Positions 43,309-51,480 of a stretch of DNA of 64,000 bases are shown piece by piece. Position numbers and translations under genes: made by a program. This DNA comes from JACQFK01 sp036383955. Its GTDB lineage: Bacteria; Planctomycetota; MHYJ01; JACPRB01. The notes below the pieces were generated by a model that saw only the letters and a program-made list of their open reading frames with translations, did no database searches and was not told the origin of the DNA. The DNA lies in assembly GCA_036383955.1 (NCBI GenBank), contig DASVNH010000044.1, positions 1 to 64,000 of the forward strand, in the 5' to 3' direction. Position 1 is the first letter of the stretch. Each line of letters begins with the position of its first letter.

Positions 43309-44226
43309 ATGAAGCGCGCGATACCTCTGCTCATCCTCCTGGGCCTCGGCGGCGTCGGCGCCTGGTGGATCTGGACCTCAAGCGAGCCGGGCCGGCGCTA
43401 TAAGCGCGTCCTGAATCTCCTTTCGAACTACCGTGGACTTCCCGCGGAGGCCTGGGCGAAGGAGGACGTCAAAGACCTCTGGGCTCAAGTCTCCTGGTAC
43501 GGCCGGCGAGATCCCGAGGCGCTCGTCCGCCGCCTGCTCGCGAGCCTGGACGCGGAGGATGTCGGCGAGCGCGGTGACGCGACGCTGCTCGCGGCGCACA
43601 TCCGCCACTACAGCTGGAGGATTTGGGACTTCAAGCAGCTCGCCTGGCATCTGCCGTTGCCCGTGTCAGCGGCCGAACTGCCGCCCGAGTTCGCGTTGGA
43701 GGCGCTGCGGGGCGGATCGCTTGCCCGGAGGGCGGACGATCCTAGGCCGGAGGTGCGCCTGAGTTTTCTCGAGCTCACCCAAGTGCCGGAGAGCACGTCG
43801 GAGCGCGAGGCCTTTCTCGCGCTCGCCTCCCGTGACGTGACGATGAAGGAGTTGTGGCGCGTGTTTCCGGTCCTTGATCCGGTCGAGGACGCCGACGCCC
43901 GCCGGGTCCTCGAGGCCCGGGCGGCGGCCGGCGAAATCCGCTCGCGCCTGCTCGCTTCCGCGACCCTGGCCGCGCGAAGCCACCCCGCGGGCACCCGAAT
44001 CTTCGTGGAGCTGCTGACGGACCTGGGCAACGACATCCCCCCGGAAGACCGCGCCCTGTCCGCGCGGCTGGTGGCGGAACACATCGTCTCCCTCGAGAGC
44101 CTGCTCTTCCGGGATTGGGCGGGCCTTGATGAATGGCGGAGCTGGCTGGAGATCCGGGAGCACGAGGATTTCAGGGCCGACGCCCAAATCGCGAGGGACG
44201 CCGCCTGGAAGGAATTGACGCGGTAA
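43309..44226 (+). CDS. hypothetical protein carried between mirrored repeat arms
   Basis: 305 residues. N-terminal membrane or signal segment (IPLLILLGLGGVGAWWIW), then a helical protein with no recognised family (RVLNLLSNYRGLPAEAW, VRRLLASLDAEDVGERGDATLLAAH). It could be a divergent helical-repeat protein. Codon use looks slightly less GC-extreme than its neighbours. The gene sits between a CAGTAGA array (43240) and its reverse complement (44233-44274), so it may have been inserted into, or mobilised with, that element. Confidence 0.6.
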   Translation: MKRAIPLLILLGLGGVGAWWIWTSSEPGRRYKRVLNLLSNYRGLPAEAWAKEDVKDLWAQVSWYGRRDPEALVRRLLASLDAEDVGERGDATLLAAHIRHYSWRIWDFKQLAWHLPLPVSAAELPPEFALEALRGGSLARRADDPRPEVRLSFLELTQVPESTSEREAFLALASRDVTMKELWRVFPVLDPVEDADARRVLEARAAAGEIRSRLLASATLAARSHPAGTRIFVELLTDLGNDIPPEDRALSARLVAEHIVSLESLLFRDWAGLDEWRSWLEIREHEDFRADAQIARDAAWKELTR

Positions 44227-44232
44227 CGCTCC

Positions 44233-44274
44233 GCTCTACCGTCTACCGTCTACTGGCTACTGGCTACTGCCTAG
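44233..44274. repeat. right arm of the repeat-flanked cassette
   Basis: CTACCGT and CTACTGG words in period 7, reverse complement of the arm at 43240. It ends in CTAG, which supplies the TAG stop of the convergent DksA-like gene. Confidence 0.8.
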
Positions 44275-44630
44275 GCCGCTTCCTGCGCGGCCTTGCAGCC
44301 CGTGCAGAGCGAGGCGTGCGGAAGGGCGTTCAGGCGCTCCTCGGGGATCGTCCCGTCACAGGATTCGCAGGTGCCGTAGGTGCCGGCTTTGAGACGGTCG
44401 AGAGCCTCGTCGATCTCCGAGATCTCCACGCTGGCGCGCTCGGCCAGCTCCAGATCCCGGTCCTGCTCGAAGGTCTCGGTCCCGAGGTCGGCCAGGTGCT
44501 GCGGAAGGGAGCTGATCTCGCCGAGCTCCCGGGGCCCGTGCTGGACGGCCTCCCCGCTCAGCTTCCCCATCGTCTCCGTGAGCCGCCGCTTGCGCTCGAT
44601 CAGTCCCGCTTCGATCTTCTTCCGGTCCAT
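44271..44630 (-). CDS. TraR/DksA-type zinc finger protein
   Basis: 119 residues. N-terminal coiled coil (IEAGLIERKRRLTETMGKL), an acidic segment, and the four-Cys zinc finger CESCDGTI...CTGC near the C-terminus. DksA-like proteins bind the RNA polymerase secondary channel and tune rRNA and stress promoters; the DxxDxA tip motif of true DksA is not obvious here, so the function is provisional. GAGGAG ribosome site. Its TAG abuts the repeat arm at 44233-44274. Confidence 0.85.
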   Translation of the reverse strand: MDRKKIEAGLIERKRRLTETMGKLSGEAVQHGPRELGEISSLPQHLADLGTETFEQDRDLELAERASVEISEIDEALDRLKAGTYGTCESCDGTIPEERLNALPHASLCTGCKAAQEAA

Positions 44631-44707
44631 GGTGCTCCTCAACTCAGCGCGTTCGGACGTAAAGGAGGAACCCCGGCCGGAAGGCGTGTTACTGGAATCC
44701 CCGATTC

Positions 44708-47248
44708 CTATTTGCCGGTGCGCTCCTTGAGGTAACGCTCGCGCGCCTCGCGGTCGCTCCACCACTTGCGGGCGTTGGCGGCCGAGGAGAACTCGAGGCC
44801 GGAGATGAGGCGGAGCGACGTCCGGAGCGGCTCGAGGAGCGCCTGGGCGTCGGAGGGACGCAGCTTGTTCCCCAGCGGGTCGGCGCCCTCGCCCTTCACC
44901 GCGCTCTCGACCGACTCGAAGAGCAGCACGAAACGCGAGACGGCGCGGTCCAGGACGTCGCGGCTCCGCGCCTGGAGCAGGAGCTCGGGCATCGCCTGGA
45001 TGAGGGCCTTCGCGAAGTCCACCTCGGCCGCTTCGAGCTGGCGCAGGAGGGGGTCGACGGCCCGCTCGTCGCCGAGGCGGGCGAGGGCCTTGACGAGCTC
45101 GAGGTACTGGGGCGGATCGGTCCGGCTGCGGGCGAGCAGCTGGAGGAGGGGGTCGGTGGCGCGGAAATCGCCGCCGAGGCCCAGCTCCTGGATCACGGCC
45201 CGGCGCACGGCGCCGTCGGGCTCGGCGAGATGGCGGGTGAGGGCGGTGGTGACTTCCGGGGCGTTGATCGTGGCCAGGTCCCGCAGGGCGCTGATCTTGC
45301 GGGCGGGGCCGAGGGTCTTCAGGCGGGCCTCGGTGTCGTCCACGGCGCGCTTGAGCTTGGTCTGGGGCACGGTGTAGGGCGCGCGGCGGTCCCACTCGGG
45401 CGCGGCGGTGGCGAACACGAGCGCGTGCAGGGGCGCGGCGCCGGCCGTCCGCACCTCGCCGATCCAGCCGTCGTTGTCGCGCACGCCGTAGCCGCCCTCG
45501 CGCGTCTCGTAGGTCCGGAAGAAGGCGGTCTCGAGGAACTGCTTCACGCCGCGCACCGAATTCGGGTACGGGGTCGCGGCCCGCGGCCCGCCCTCGCGCT
45601 CGAGGGCGTCGAGCGCCGCGCCGGCCACCACGCGGTCGAAGGCGGCCTGGAAGAGCTCGCGGTCGCGGAAGATCTCCACGAACTCGATCGAGTCGCCCAC
45701 CGCGACGGCCAGCCCCACGGCCTGGGCCTCGCGCTCGGCGAGCTGGCCGAAGTAGCCGCGGACCTCGGAGATCGCCTCCGCGTGCTTGCGGAAGAGGTCG
45801 GCCAGGCCGGGACGCCCGGCCAGGCGCTTCGAGAGCAGCGACCAGACGGCGCCCTGCCCCTGTTCCGAGACGAGGGAGCGGCGGACGTCGGGCGGCGCGA
45901 TGTAATGCCCCGATTCCTTGGCGAAGCGGTCGCCGGCGCGCCAGGCGCCCGGCTCGACGCAGAGGACGGGCACCTTGCCCGTCTGGCCCGCGAGGACGAC
46001 CGTCGTCTCGGCCACCACGCGCGTCGAGCGCCCGCCCGACAGCACCTCGCCCTGGAAGAGCACGAGATCGCGTTCCAGGGGGTTCTTGACCTGGACGGCG
46101 AAGAGGCCGGCCGAGTCGGTGATCTCGAGCTTGCCCGAGCCGATGGCGTCGTGCAGCGTCGCGTAGTCGGGCTCCGGCGCGCCGTGCCCCGGGATCAGGG
46201 GGTACACCGTGATCCCGCGCGCGTTCATCGGCGGTCCGATCTGGAGGCCGTCGATCGCCTTCGTGAAGTCGTTCGTCGCCGTGGCCGTCTCGGGGGCGCG
46301 GACGAGCATCTGCGCCTGCAGGGCCTCGGCCTGCTCGCGGGTCATCAGCTTCCCGCGGTACTCGACCAGGCCGTGGTCGCGGATGAAGTCCTCGCGGAAG
46401 TCCGCGATCTTGCGCCACTCGTTGGGGCCCGTCTGGACCAGGCCCTCGCCCCACTTCTCGACCCAGACTTTCAGGACCGGGACGTCGTTCACCTTCGTGA
46501 AGCCGGCCCGGTCGAGGATGTCCTCCGCCGTCGGCGCGGCCGTCGTCGGCTCGGGCGACGGCTCCTTGGCGAGCGGCTCGGACGGGAACTCCTTGCCCAG
46601 GATCTCCGCCGCGTCCTTGCGGGGCATCATCCGGCCGCCCACGCAGACGAGCCCCTTCTTGAAGTCGTCCCGCATCCGCGCGGGCATCCATTGGCCGTCG
46701 ACCTCCACCAATCCCCTCTCGGCGAGGATCTTGGGGACGTCGGGCGGCACCACGAGGGGCTCGGAGGCGTGCACGGCGGGGCGGCGGGCGCGATCTTCGG
46801 CGAGGAGGCGCCGGACGTCCTCCTCCGAGAGGCCCGGCTTCCCGCGGGGAGCGAAGAGGAAGCCGAGGCCGAAGGCGACGGCGACGCCCGCGGCGATCCA
46901 GGCCGCGGGGAGGGGCGCGCGGGGGGGCGCCTCGAAGCGGCGGGTTTCGGCGGAGGGGCGGTCGGCGAGCGGGGTGACGACGGTGGCGGACTCGCTGGTA
47001 TCGCGAAGGAGGTTTTCCTTCTTGTCGAGGTGCTTGAGGGCGGAGGTGCGGATCTGGGTCATGAAGAGCTCGGAGGTCTCCATCGTCTTGGTCTGATGGA
47101 GGGCCTTGATGGATTCGGTGAAGTACTTCCATTCGCCCGTGCAGGGGGAGCAGGCGCGGAGATGGTCCTCGAGCGAGCGCCGCTCGGCCGCCGTGAGGCC
47201 GCCGTCGAAGTAGTCGGAGAACCGGGCGGTGGTGGTCTCGCAGCTCAT
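44708..47248 (-). CDS. anti-sigma-like zinc finger / ARPP-1-like / HEAT fusion protein
   Basis: 846 residues. Residues 1-50 form a zf-HC2 type anti-sigma zinc finger (LEDHLRACSPC). After a linker comes one membrane segment (about 110-130). A region of repeated LVEVDGQWMPA/KGLVCVGGRMMPR-like motifs follows. Then comes an ARPP-1-like (DUF6569) domain (LQIGPPMNARGITVYPLI, FQGEVLSGGRSTRVV, KVPVLCVEPGAW; about 325-480). The C-terminal third is HEAT-like repeats ending ARKWWS. The zinc finger would hold the sigma factor encoded two genes upstream; the outer domains would sense a signal. ATGA overlap with the upstream gene. Confidence 0.78.
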   Translation of the reverse strand: MSCETTTARFSDYFDGGLTAAERRSLEDHLRACSPCTGEWKYFTESIKALHQTKTMETSELFMTQIRTSALKHLDKKENLLRDTSESATVVTPLADRPSAETRRFEAPPRAPLPAAWIAAGVAVAFGLGFLFAPRGKPGLSEEDVRRLLAEDRARRPAVHASEPLVVPPDVPKILAERGLVEVDGQWMPARMRDDFKKGLVCVGGRMMPRKDAAEILGKEFPSEPLAKEPSPEPTTAAPTAEDILDRAGFTKVNDVPVLKVWVEKWGEGLVQTGPNEWRKIADFREDFIRDHGLVEYRGKLMTREQAEALQAQMLVRAPETATATNDFTKAIDGLQIGPPMNARGITVYPLIPGHGAPEPDYATLHDAIGSGKLEITDSAGLFAVQVKNPLERDLVLFQGEVLSGGRSTRVVAETTVVLAGQTGKVPVLCVEPGAWRAGDRFAKESGHYIAPPDVRRSLVSEQGQGAVWSLLSKRLAGRPGLADLFRKHAEAISEVRGYFGQLAEREAQAVGLAVAVGDSIEFVEIFRDRELFQAAFDRVVAGAALDALEREGGPRAATPYPNSVRGVKQFLETAFFRTYETREGGYGVRDNDGWIGEVRTAGAAPLHALVFATAAPEWDRRAPYTVPQTKLKRAVDDTEARLKTLGPARKISALRDLATINAPEVTTALTRHLAEPDGAVRRAVIQELGLGGDFRATDPLLQLLARSRTDPPQYLELVKALARLGDERAVDPLLRQLEAAEVDFAKALIQAMPELLLQARSRDVLDRAVSRFVLLFESVESAVKGEGADPLGNKLRPSDAQALLEPLRTSLRLISGLEFSSAANARKWWSDREARERYLKERTGK

Positions 47249-47610
47249 TTCTTGTCCGACTTCTCCTTCTCCACGCGCTCCTTTTCGGCCTTCTCGAAGG
47301 CGTCCTTCACCTCGACCACGGTGGGCTCCTGCTTGCCCCAAGAGACCATCTTCATGTCCCAGCTCAGCTCCCGCACGGCCATCAGCTCCAGCTTCTTGTT
47401 GCCGCCGAAGGTGTAGGCGCTGAGGCGGTTGGTCTGGGAGTCGAAGAGGAAGAACGCGTCCTGCGCCTGGCCGTAGCTGACCACCCCGGCCAGGTAGCGG
47501 GTGGATTTGTTGTCGACGGACTGCGCCTGGACGTCGAACTTCCCGGCGGCGAAGCCGGCGCAGGCGCCCAGCAGGAGGACGAAGCAGAACCAGCCGGCGT
47601 AGGATTTCAT
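47245..47610 (-). CDS. small secreted protein in the sigma operon
   Basis: 121 residues. Signal peptide (FCFVLLLGACAGFAAG), a beta-type middle (YLAGVVSYGQAQDAFFLFDSQTNRLSAYTFGGNKKLELMAVREL) and a charged helical tail (EKAEKERVEKEKSDKK). The middle resembles single propeller-like strands. It lies between the sigma factor (four-base gap) and the anti-sigma fusion (four-base overlap), so it is probably part of the same envelope-sensing pathway. No family name. Confidence 0.65.
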   Translation of the reverse strand: MKSYAGWFCFVLLLGACAGFAAGKFDVQAQSVDNKSTRYLAGVVSYGQAQDAFFLFDSQTNRLSAYTFGGNKKLELMAVRELSWDMKMVSWGKQEPTVVEVKDAFEKAEKERVEKEKSDKK

Positions 47611-47614
47611 CAGG

Positions 47615-48271
47615 TCAGGCTCCCATTTTCTTCCACACTTCCTTGAACGCCGTGCGCGCCCGCGAGATGCGGCTCTTCACCGTTCCCATGGGCAGCGTCA
47701 GAATCTCGGAGATTTCGTCGTAGCTCAGGCCCTGGACGTCCTTCAGCACCAGGATCTCGCGGTCGTGGGCGTCCAGGAGGTCGAGCGCCTTGTTCACGCT
47801 GAGGCGGACCTCGTCTTTCTCGAGGCGGGCGCCGGGGACGGAGGACGTCGTGTCCGCCGCCTTGGCCTGGGGCATGTCGCGGGTGGTGTCGCCGCCGCTC
47901 TTCCAGTCGAGGGAGCGGGCGGGGTGGCGGGAGCGGCGCTTGAACTCGTCCTTGGCCAGGTTGGAGGCGATGGTGTAGAGCCAGGTGGAGAATTTGGCGG
48001 TGCTGTTGTAGTCCTGGATTTTCTTGAACACCCGCAGAAAAGACTCCTGGGCCAGGTCCTCGGCCGTTCGAAAGTCTCCCGTGAAGCGGAAGAGGAACGA
48101 AACGATCGCGTTCTTGTGCCGGCCGACGATGATCTCGAAGCCCCGCATGAGCTCCCCCTGCGTCGCGGTCTTCAGCCGCGCCATCAGCTCGTTGTCGGGC
48201 AGCGCTGAGAGCTCGTCTCGTTCTTCCATCCGCGTATACGACGGCGAGGGCGCGAGGTTCCGCATCACCAT
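47615..48271 (-). CDS. RNA polymerase sigma factor, ECF type
   Basis: 218 residues. Region 2: FRTAEDLAQESFLRVFKKI...STWLYTIASNLAKDEFKRR. Region 4: DREILVLKDVQGLSYDEISEILTLPMGTVKSRISRAR. No region 3, hence ECF. It probably responds to an envelope signal relayed by the zf-HC2/ARPP-1 protein downstream. Start at 48271 or, 14 codons later, at MEERDEL (48229). Neither has a clear ribosome site. Confidence 0.92.
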   Translation of the reverse strand: MVMRNLAPSPSYTRMEERDELSALPDNELMARLKTATQGELMRGFEIIVGRHKNAIVSFLFRFTGDFRTAEDLAQESFLRVFKKIQDYNSTAKFSTWLYTIASNLAKDEFKRRSRHPARSLDWKSGGDTTRDMPQAKAADTTSSVPGARLEKDEVRLSVNKALDLLDAHDREILVLKDVQGLSYDEISEILTLPMGTVKSRISRARTAFKEVWKKMGA

Positions 48272-48343
48272 AAGGGATACAACGACCCCCCGGCGGAATC
48301 CCCCCGCGGAAAAAAGTGGGGGGTACCGCCGAGCCCCAGGATA

Positions 48344-48425
48344 CCCAGGTCCAGGCGACAGGTCCAGGTCCAGGACGTTCGACGGGGGGATCCCCTGGGA
48401 TCTCCCAGCCCCGTGCCTGGACCTA
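48344..48425. repeat. mirrored AGGTCC word element
   Basis: CCAGGTC words in period 6 at 48344-48377, a core with GGGGGGATCCCCTGGGATC, and the reverse complement GTGCCTGGACCTA at 48413-48425. It starts at the ThuA-like TAG stop on the minus strand and lies upstream of the sigma factor. Confidence 0.7.
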
Positions 48426-49328
48426 CTTGGGGAGGACGCTGGACTTGTCGGCCGTCGGCATGTTCGCGGGCAGCGGCAGCGTGACCTGGCCGGTGGCGAG
48501 CCATTCGATCGCCCGGTTGTTGATCGCGGTGAAGGCCACGCACTGGACCGACTGGCCGTTCTCGTGGCCCATGACGTTCGTCACCACCTGGCCCTTGCCG
48601 TACGGGATGACCCAGAGCATCGGCTCGTGCACGCCCGTGCCCTTTGTCTTCTTGTCGTCGAAGGCCGACGCGAGGATTTTCATGTCCGCCGCGGGGCCGC
48701 GCTGCCCGTGGTAGAGCTCGTCCTTCGCGTGCATCCAGGTCTTGGGCAGCCCCTTCGTGATTGGATGCTCCTCGCGCATCGTCACGAGGAACTCGTGCTG
48801 CTCGCCATGGCCGGCGCCCTTCCCCTCGCCCTTGGCCTCGCGCTTGAGCTCCCCCGCGTCGTCGTAGTACACGCGGTCGCCGAACTTGTTGTCGCGCCAG
48901 CCCAGGCCGATCATCTTGTTGTACTCGCCCCACTGCGGAAACGCGTTGTTCGCCGCGTGGATGACCAGGACGCCGCCGCCGGCCGCCACGAAGGCCTCGA
49001 AGTCCTTTTGCACCGCCTCGGGCCAGGGCTGGCCGTTGTAGTTCGAGACCACCACCTTGTAGTCCGAGAACTTCGGGCGCCACGCGTCCCAGGCCGGCTT
49101 CAGCGCCGCCGCCTTCTTCTCGCGCTCCGCGGCCTGCTCGGGCGTCTCGTCCTTCTTCTTGCCGGGCGGGGCGGACGGGGTCGTCGAGACGTCCACCTTG
49201 AACTTGCCCGTCTCCTCGAAGCGCGCCTTCATGAACGGCGTCATCGCGGCCCAGTTGTGGTTGTTCTGGCCGTCGACGACGAGCACCTTGACGTCCTGAG
49301 CGGCGAGGGCGGCGAGCAGCAAGAGCAT
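48423..49328 (-). CDS. ThuA-like domain protein (secreted)
   Basis: 301 residues. Short signal-like N-terminus (MLLLLAALAAQD), then the class I glutamine amidotransferase-like ThuA fold: VKVLVVDGQNNHNW, SDYKVVVSNYNG, FVAAGGGVLVIHAANNAF, and HEPMLWVIPYGKGQVVTNVMGH. ThuA was first linked to trehalose use; most members have no proven activity. Frequent in Planctomycetota sugar-related loci, but no such neighbour is here. AAGGAAG ribosome site. Confidence 0.85.
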   Translation of the reverse strand: MLLLLAALAAQDVKVLVVDGQNNHNWAAMTPFMKARFEETGKFKVDVSTTPSAPPGKKKDETPEQAAEREKKAAALKPAWDAWRPKFSDYKVVVSNYNGQPWPEAVQKDFEAFVAAGGGVLVIHAANNAFPQWGEYNKMIGLGWRDNKFGDRVYYDDAGELKREAKGEGKGAGHGEQHEFLVTMREEHPITKGLPKTWMHAKDELYHGQRGPAADMKILASAFDDKKTKGTGVHEPMLWVIPYGKGQVVTNVMGHENGQSVQCVAFTAINNRAIEWLATGQVTLPLPANMPTADKSSVLPK

Positions 49329-49393
49329 GCGGGCTTCCTTAATAGAGGGTGCGTATTATGTACGCCGCCGCCCGGGATGTCGAGTCAGCCGAG

Positions 49394-49816
49394 TCAGCTC
49401 GCCAGCGTCACGACGAACACCTGCCCTTCGCAGGCGAACGCCTCCCGCCGCAGCTCCCGCTTCGGACGCCGCGGCCGGTCCTCCCCGTCGTCCACGATCG
49501 CCGCGACCGGCCGCTCCGCCCGAAGGCCCGGCATCAGCGACGCCCCCGTGAGCGCCGCGATCTCGCCGAGGGCTTCCTCGACGTCCTCGATCTCGATCGC
49601 GTGGGACGGCCGTCCCCGCAGGCGCCCCGCCATCCGGCGCGCCAGCGGGGCGGGACATTCGAAGATCACGGCCGAGCGCGGCATGCCTTCCATGCGCACG
49701 ACCACCATCAGCGTCCGGCCCTGGACGTCGGGAATCTCCGCCGCGCGGCGGACGTCGAAACCCAGCCGCGACTCCCAGATCGAGCGGATCGCGCCCGTCA
49801 AATCGACTCCCTTCAT
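49394..49816 (-). CDS. CheX-like chemotaxis phosphatase-type protein
   Basis: 140 residues. The layout, an N-terminal helix (LTGAIRSIWESRLGF), a beta strand pair (LMVVVRMEGMPRSAVIFE), then VEEALGEIAALTGASLMPGL, fits the CheX/CheC-type fold. In CheX the active residues are a Glu and an Asn in an ExxN motif. Here the matching helix reads EALGEIAALTG, with Glu but no Asn at the expected place, so phosphatase activity is uncertain. ATGA overlap with the receiver-domain gene upstream, whose product is the likely partner. Confidence 0.65.
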   Translation of the reverse strand: MKGVDLTGAIRSIWESRLGFDVRRAAEIPDVQGRTLMVVVRMEGMPRSAVIFECPAPLARRMAGRLRGRPSHAIEIEDVEEALGEIAALTGASLMPGLRAERPVAAIVDDGEDRPRRPKRELRREAFACEGQVFVVTLAS

Positions 49817-50226
49817 CGCGTCCTCTTGCCTTTCTTCCCCTGCCGCCGCAACCCGAGATCGGCGAGCTTGGCGAGCAACGTGGGAAGCGAGAACGGCTTG
49901 ATGAGATAGCCGTCGACGCCGGCCTTCAGGGCCTCGAGCATGCGCTCCACCTGGAGCTCGGGGATCACCATCATGAGGCGCACGGAGGCGAAGTCCGGCT
50001 CCGCCCGGACGCGCCGGGCGAGCGCGAGGCCGCCGCCCGCCTCCCCGTCGATCAGCCCCAGCTCGAACGGCCCGAGGTCCGCGAGCAGCTCCATCGCGTC
50101 GTCGGGGCCTTCCGCCTCCAGGACCTGGAACGCGGCTTTGCGGAGGGCGTCGCGCAGGACGGATCGCGCGGCCGCGGACTCGGCCACCACCAAAGCTTTC
50201 ACGCGAGGGGTAAACGCAAGCGCCAT
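49813..50226 (-). CDS. receiver-domain (CheY-like) protein, partly degenerate
   Basis: 137 residues, a single response-regulator receiver domain. The phospho-acceptor Asp is in FELGLIDGEAGG and the conserved Lys in GYLIKPFS. The N-terminal acidic pair is weak (VVAESAAA instead of DD), and the Thr/Ser switch position reads MMVIPEL. Phosphorylation may therefore be altered. Coupled by a four-base overlap to the CheX-like gene. A basic tail (RRQGKKGKRTR) ends it. Confidence 0.8.
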   Translation of the reverse strand: MALAFTPRVKALVVAESAAARSVLRDALRKAAFQVLEAEGPDDAMELLADLGPFELGLIDGEAGGGLALARRVRAEPDFASVRLMMVIPELQVERMLEALKAGVDGYLIKPFSLPTLLAKLADLGLRRQGKKGKRTR

Positions 50227-50285
50227 GCCACGCCCCGCTCCGAGGGAGGCCGAGGGTCGCGTTGCGTTTCCGGACGTTAAAGCAT

Positions 50286-50300
50286 GTTAAAACGTTTAAC
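50286..50300. promoter_or_regulatory. AT-rich palindrome upstream of the receiver gene
   Basis: GTTAAA and TTTAAC around a 3-base centre. It is strikingly AT-rich for this genome and lies between divergent genes (receiver protein and cation efflux), so it is a candidate operator or promoter part. Confidence 0.45.
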
Positions 50301-50317
50301 AACTCGGCCCGCCCGGC

Positions 50318-50389
50318 TCGACTCGCTCATCCATGGGTCGCTCGCTCGGCCCGAGGGGTTCGACTCGCTCATCCATGGGTCGCTCGCTC
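50318..50389. repeat. two direct copies of a 30-base REP-like sequence, period 42
   Basis: TCGACTCGCTCATCCATGGG plus TCGCTCGCTC occurs at 50318-50347 and again at 50360-50389. The GAGCGAGTCGA core resembles the REP-like family at 62078-62150. The period of 42 keeps an open frame into the efflux gene, but that stretch is more likely repeat DNA than protein. Confidence 0.75.
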
Positions 50390-50415
50390 ACCCCGAGTCT
50401 GGTAAACTGATTTCG

Positions 50416-51390
50416 ATGTCCGAGAGTCACCACCATCCGAAGCTCGCGGAAAGCTCGGTGTCGATCGACGCCGTCCGTTGCGGCGAGCGCGGCCGGCTCT
50501 TGTGGGTGATGATCCTCACCGCCGTGACGATGGCGGGAGAGCTGGTGGCGGGCTTCTGGACGCGCTCGCTGTCGCTCCAGGGCGACGCCTGGCACATGCT
50601 GGCGCATCTCCTCTCGACGGCCCTTTCCTACGCGGCGATCCTGATCGCCTGCCGCCCGGCCCCGCCCGACAAGACCTACCGCTACTGGCGCGTCGAGGTC
50701 CTGGCGGGCCTGATCAACGGCCTGGCGCTGCTGCCCATCGCGGGCTACGTCCTGTGGGAGTCGATCCATCGCCTGCGACATCCACAGCCGATCGAGGCGA
50801 AGTGGACGCTGATCGTGGGCGCGATCGGCCTGGTGGTGAACTTGATCTGCGCGGGGCTGCTGCACCGGCATTCGCGCCACGACCTCAACATGCGGGGCGC
50901 CTTCCTGCACATGGTGGCCGATTCGGCCTCGTCGGTGGGCGTGCTCCTGGCGGCCGGGACGGCGTGGGCGCTGGGCTGGACCTGGGCGGACCCGGCGATC
51001 GCGGCGGGCATCTCCGTCCTCATCTTCGTCTGGTGCGTCTCGCTCGTGCGCGCCTCGGGCGCCGTGCTGCTGGAGGCCGCGCCGCCCCACGTGGATCTCG
51101 AGGAGATCCGGGGGGCGATGAAGGGCGTCGACGGCGTCCTGGAGGTCCACGACCTGCACGTCTGGACGATCACGTCGCGGATGTACGCGCTGACGGCCCA
51201 CGTGCGGCTGCGCGACGACATGCCGGTGTCGCGGGCGGAGGAGGTCGGCCGCGCCGTCCGGACGGTCCTCGACGAGCGCTGGGAGATCAACCACGCCACG
51301 CTGCAGTTCGAGGTCGAGGAAGGCTCGCGGCTGGCCTGCGAGCGCGAAGGCCATCACCAGCCCGCGACGGGCCACGACCACCCGCACTAG
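50416..51390 (+). CDS. cation diffusion facilitator family transporter
   Basis: 324 residues with about six membrane segments. Metal-site residues: LQGDAWHMLAHLLS (segment 2) and LHMVADSASSVGVL (segment 5) give the His/Asp tetrad typical of Zn-type CDF proteins. His-rich ends (SESHHHPK; HHQPATGHDHPH) may bind metal. The C-terminal cytoplasmic domain (VDGVLEVHDLHVWTITSRMYALTAHV) is intact. It exports Zn2+ or a similar ion by H+ exchange. The TAG stop is the first part of the CTAGCGAAGG repeat arm. Confidence 0.9.
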   Translation: MSESHHHPKLAESSVSIDAVRCGERGRLLWVMILTAVTMAGELVAGFWTRSLSLQGDAWHMLAHLLSTALSYAAILIACRPAPPDKTYRYWRVEVLAGLINGLALLPIAGYVLWESIHRLRHPQPIEAKWTLIVGAIGLVVNLICAGLLHRHSRHDLNMRGAFLHMVADSASSVGVLLAAGTAWALGWTWADPAIAAGISVLIFVWCVSLVRASGAVLLEAAPPHVDLEEIRGAMKGVDGVLEVHDLHVWTITSRMYALTAHVRLRDDMPVSRAEEVGRAVRTVLDERWEINHATLQFEVEEGSRLACEREGHHQPATGHDHPH

Positions 51391-51447
51391 CGAAGGGCCA
51401 AAGACCAAGGGCCAAGGACCAAGGGTGCCCCCCTACCCCCCGGGGGG
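51387..51447. repeat. left arm and core of a second repeat-flanked single-gene cassette
   Basis: CTAGCGAAGG, then GGCCAAA/GACCAAG words in period 7, then the core GCCCCCCTACCCCCCGGGGGG. The mirror arm is at 51874-51912, beyond one gene. Both arms share CTAGCGAAGG at the outer end, which supplies TAG stops to both flanking genes. Confidence 0.85.
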
Positions 51448-51480
51448 ATTCTTGACGATGAATCCTGAGAGGGGGGTCAC

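Noticed and set aside
50284..50415. N-terminal extension of the cation efflux protein
   Set aside because: It is made of two 14-codon copies of repeat DNA and lies before the normal CDF start at 50416.
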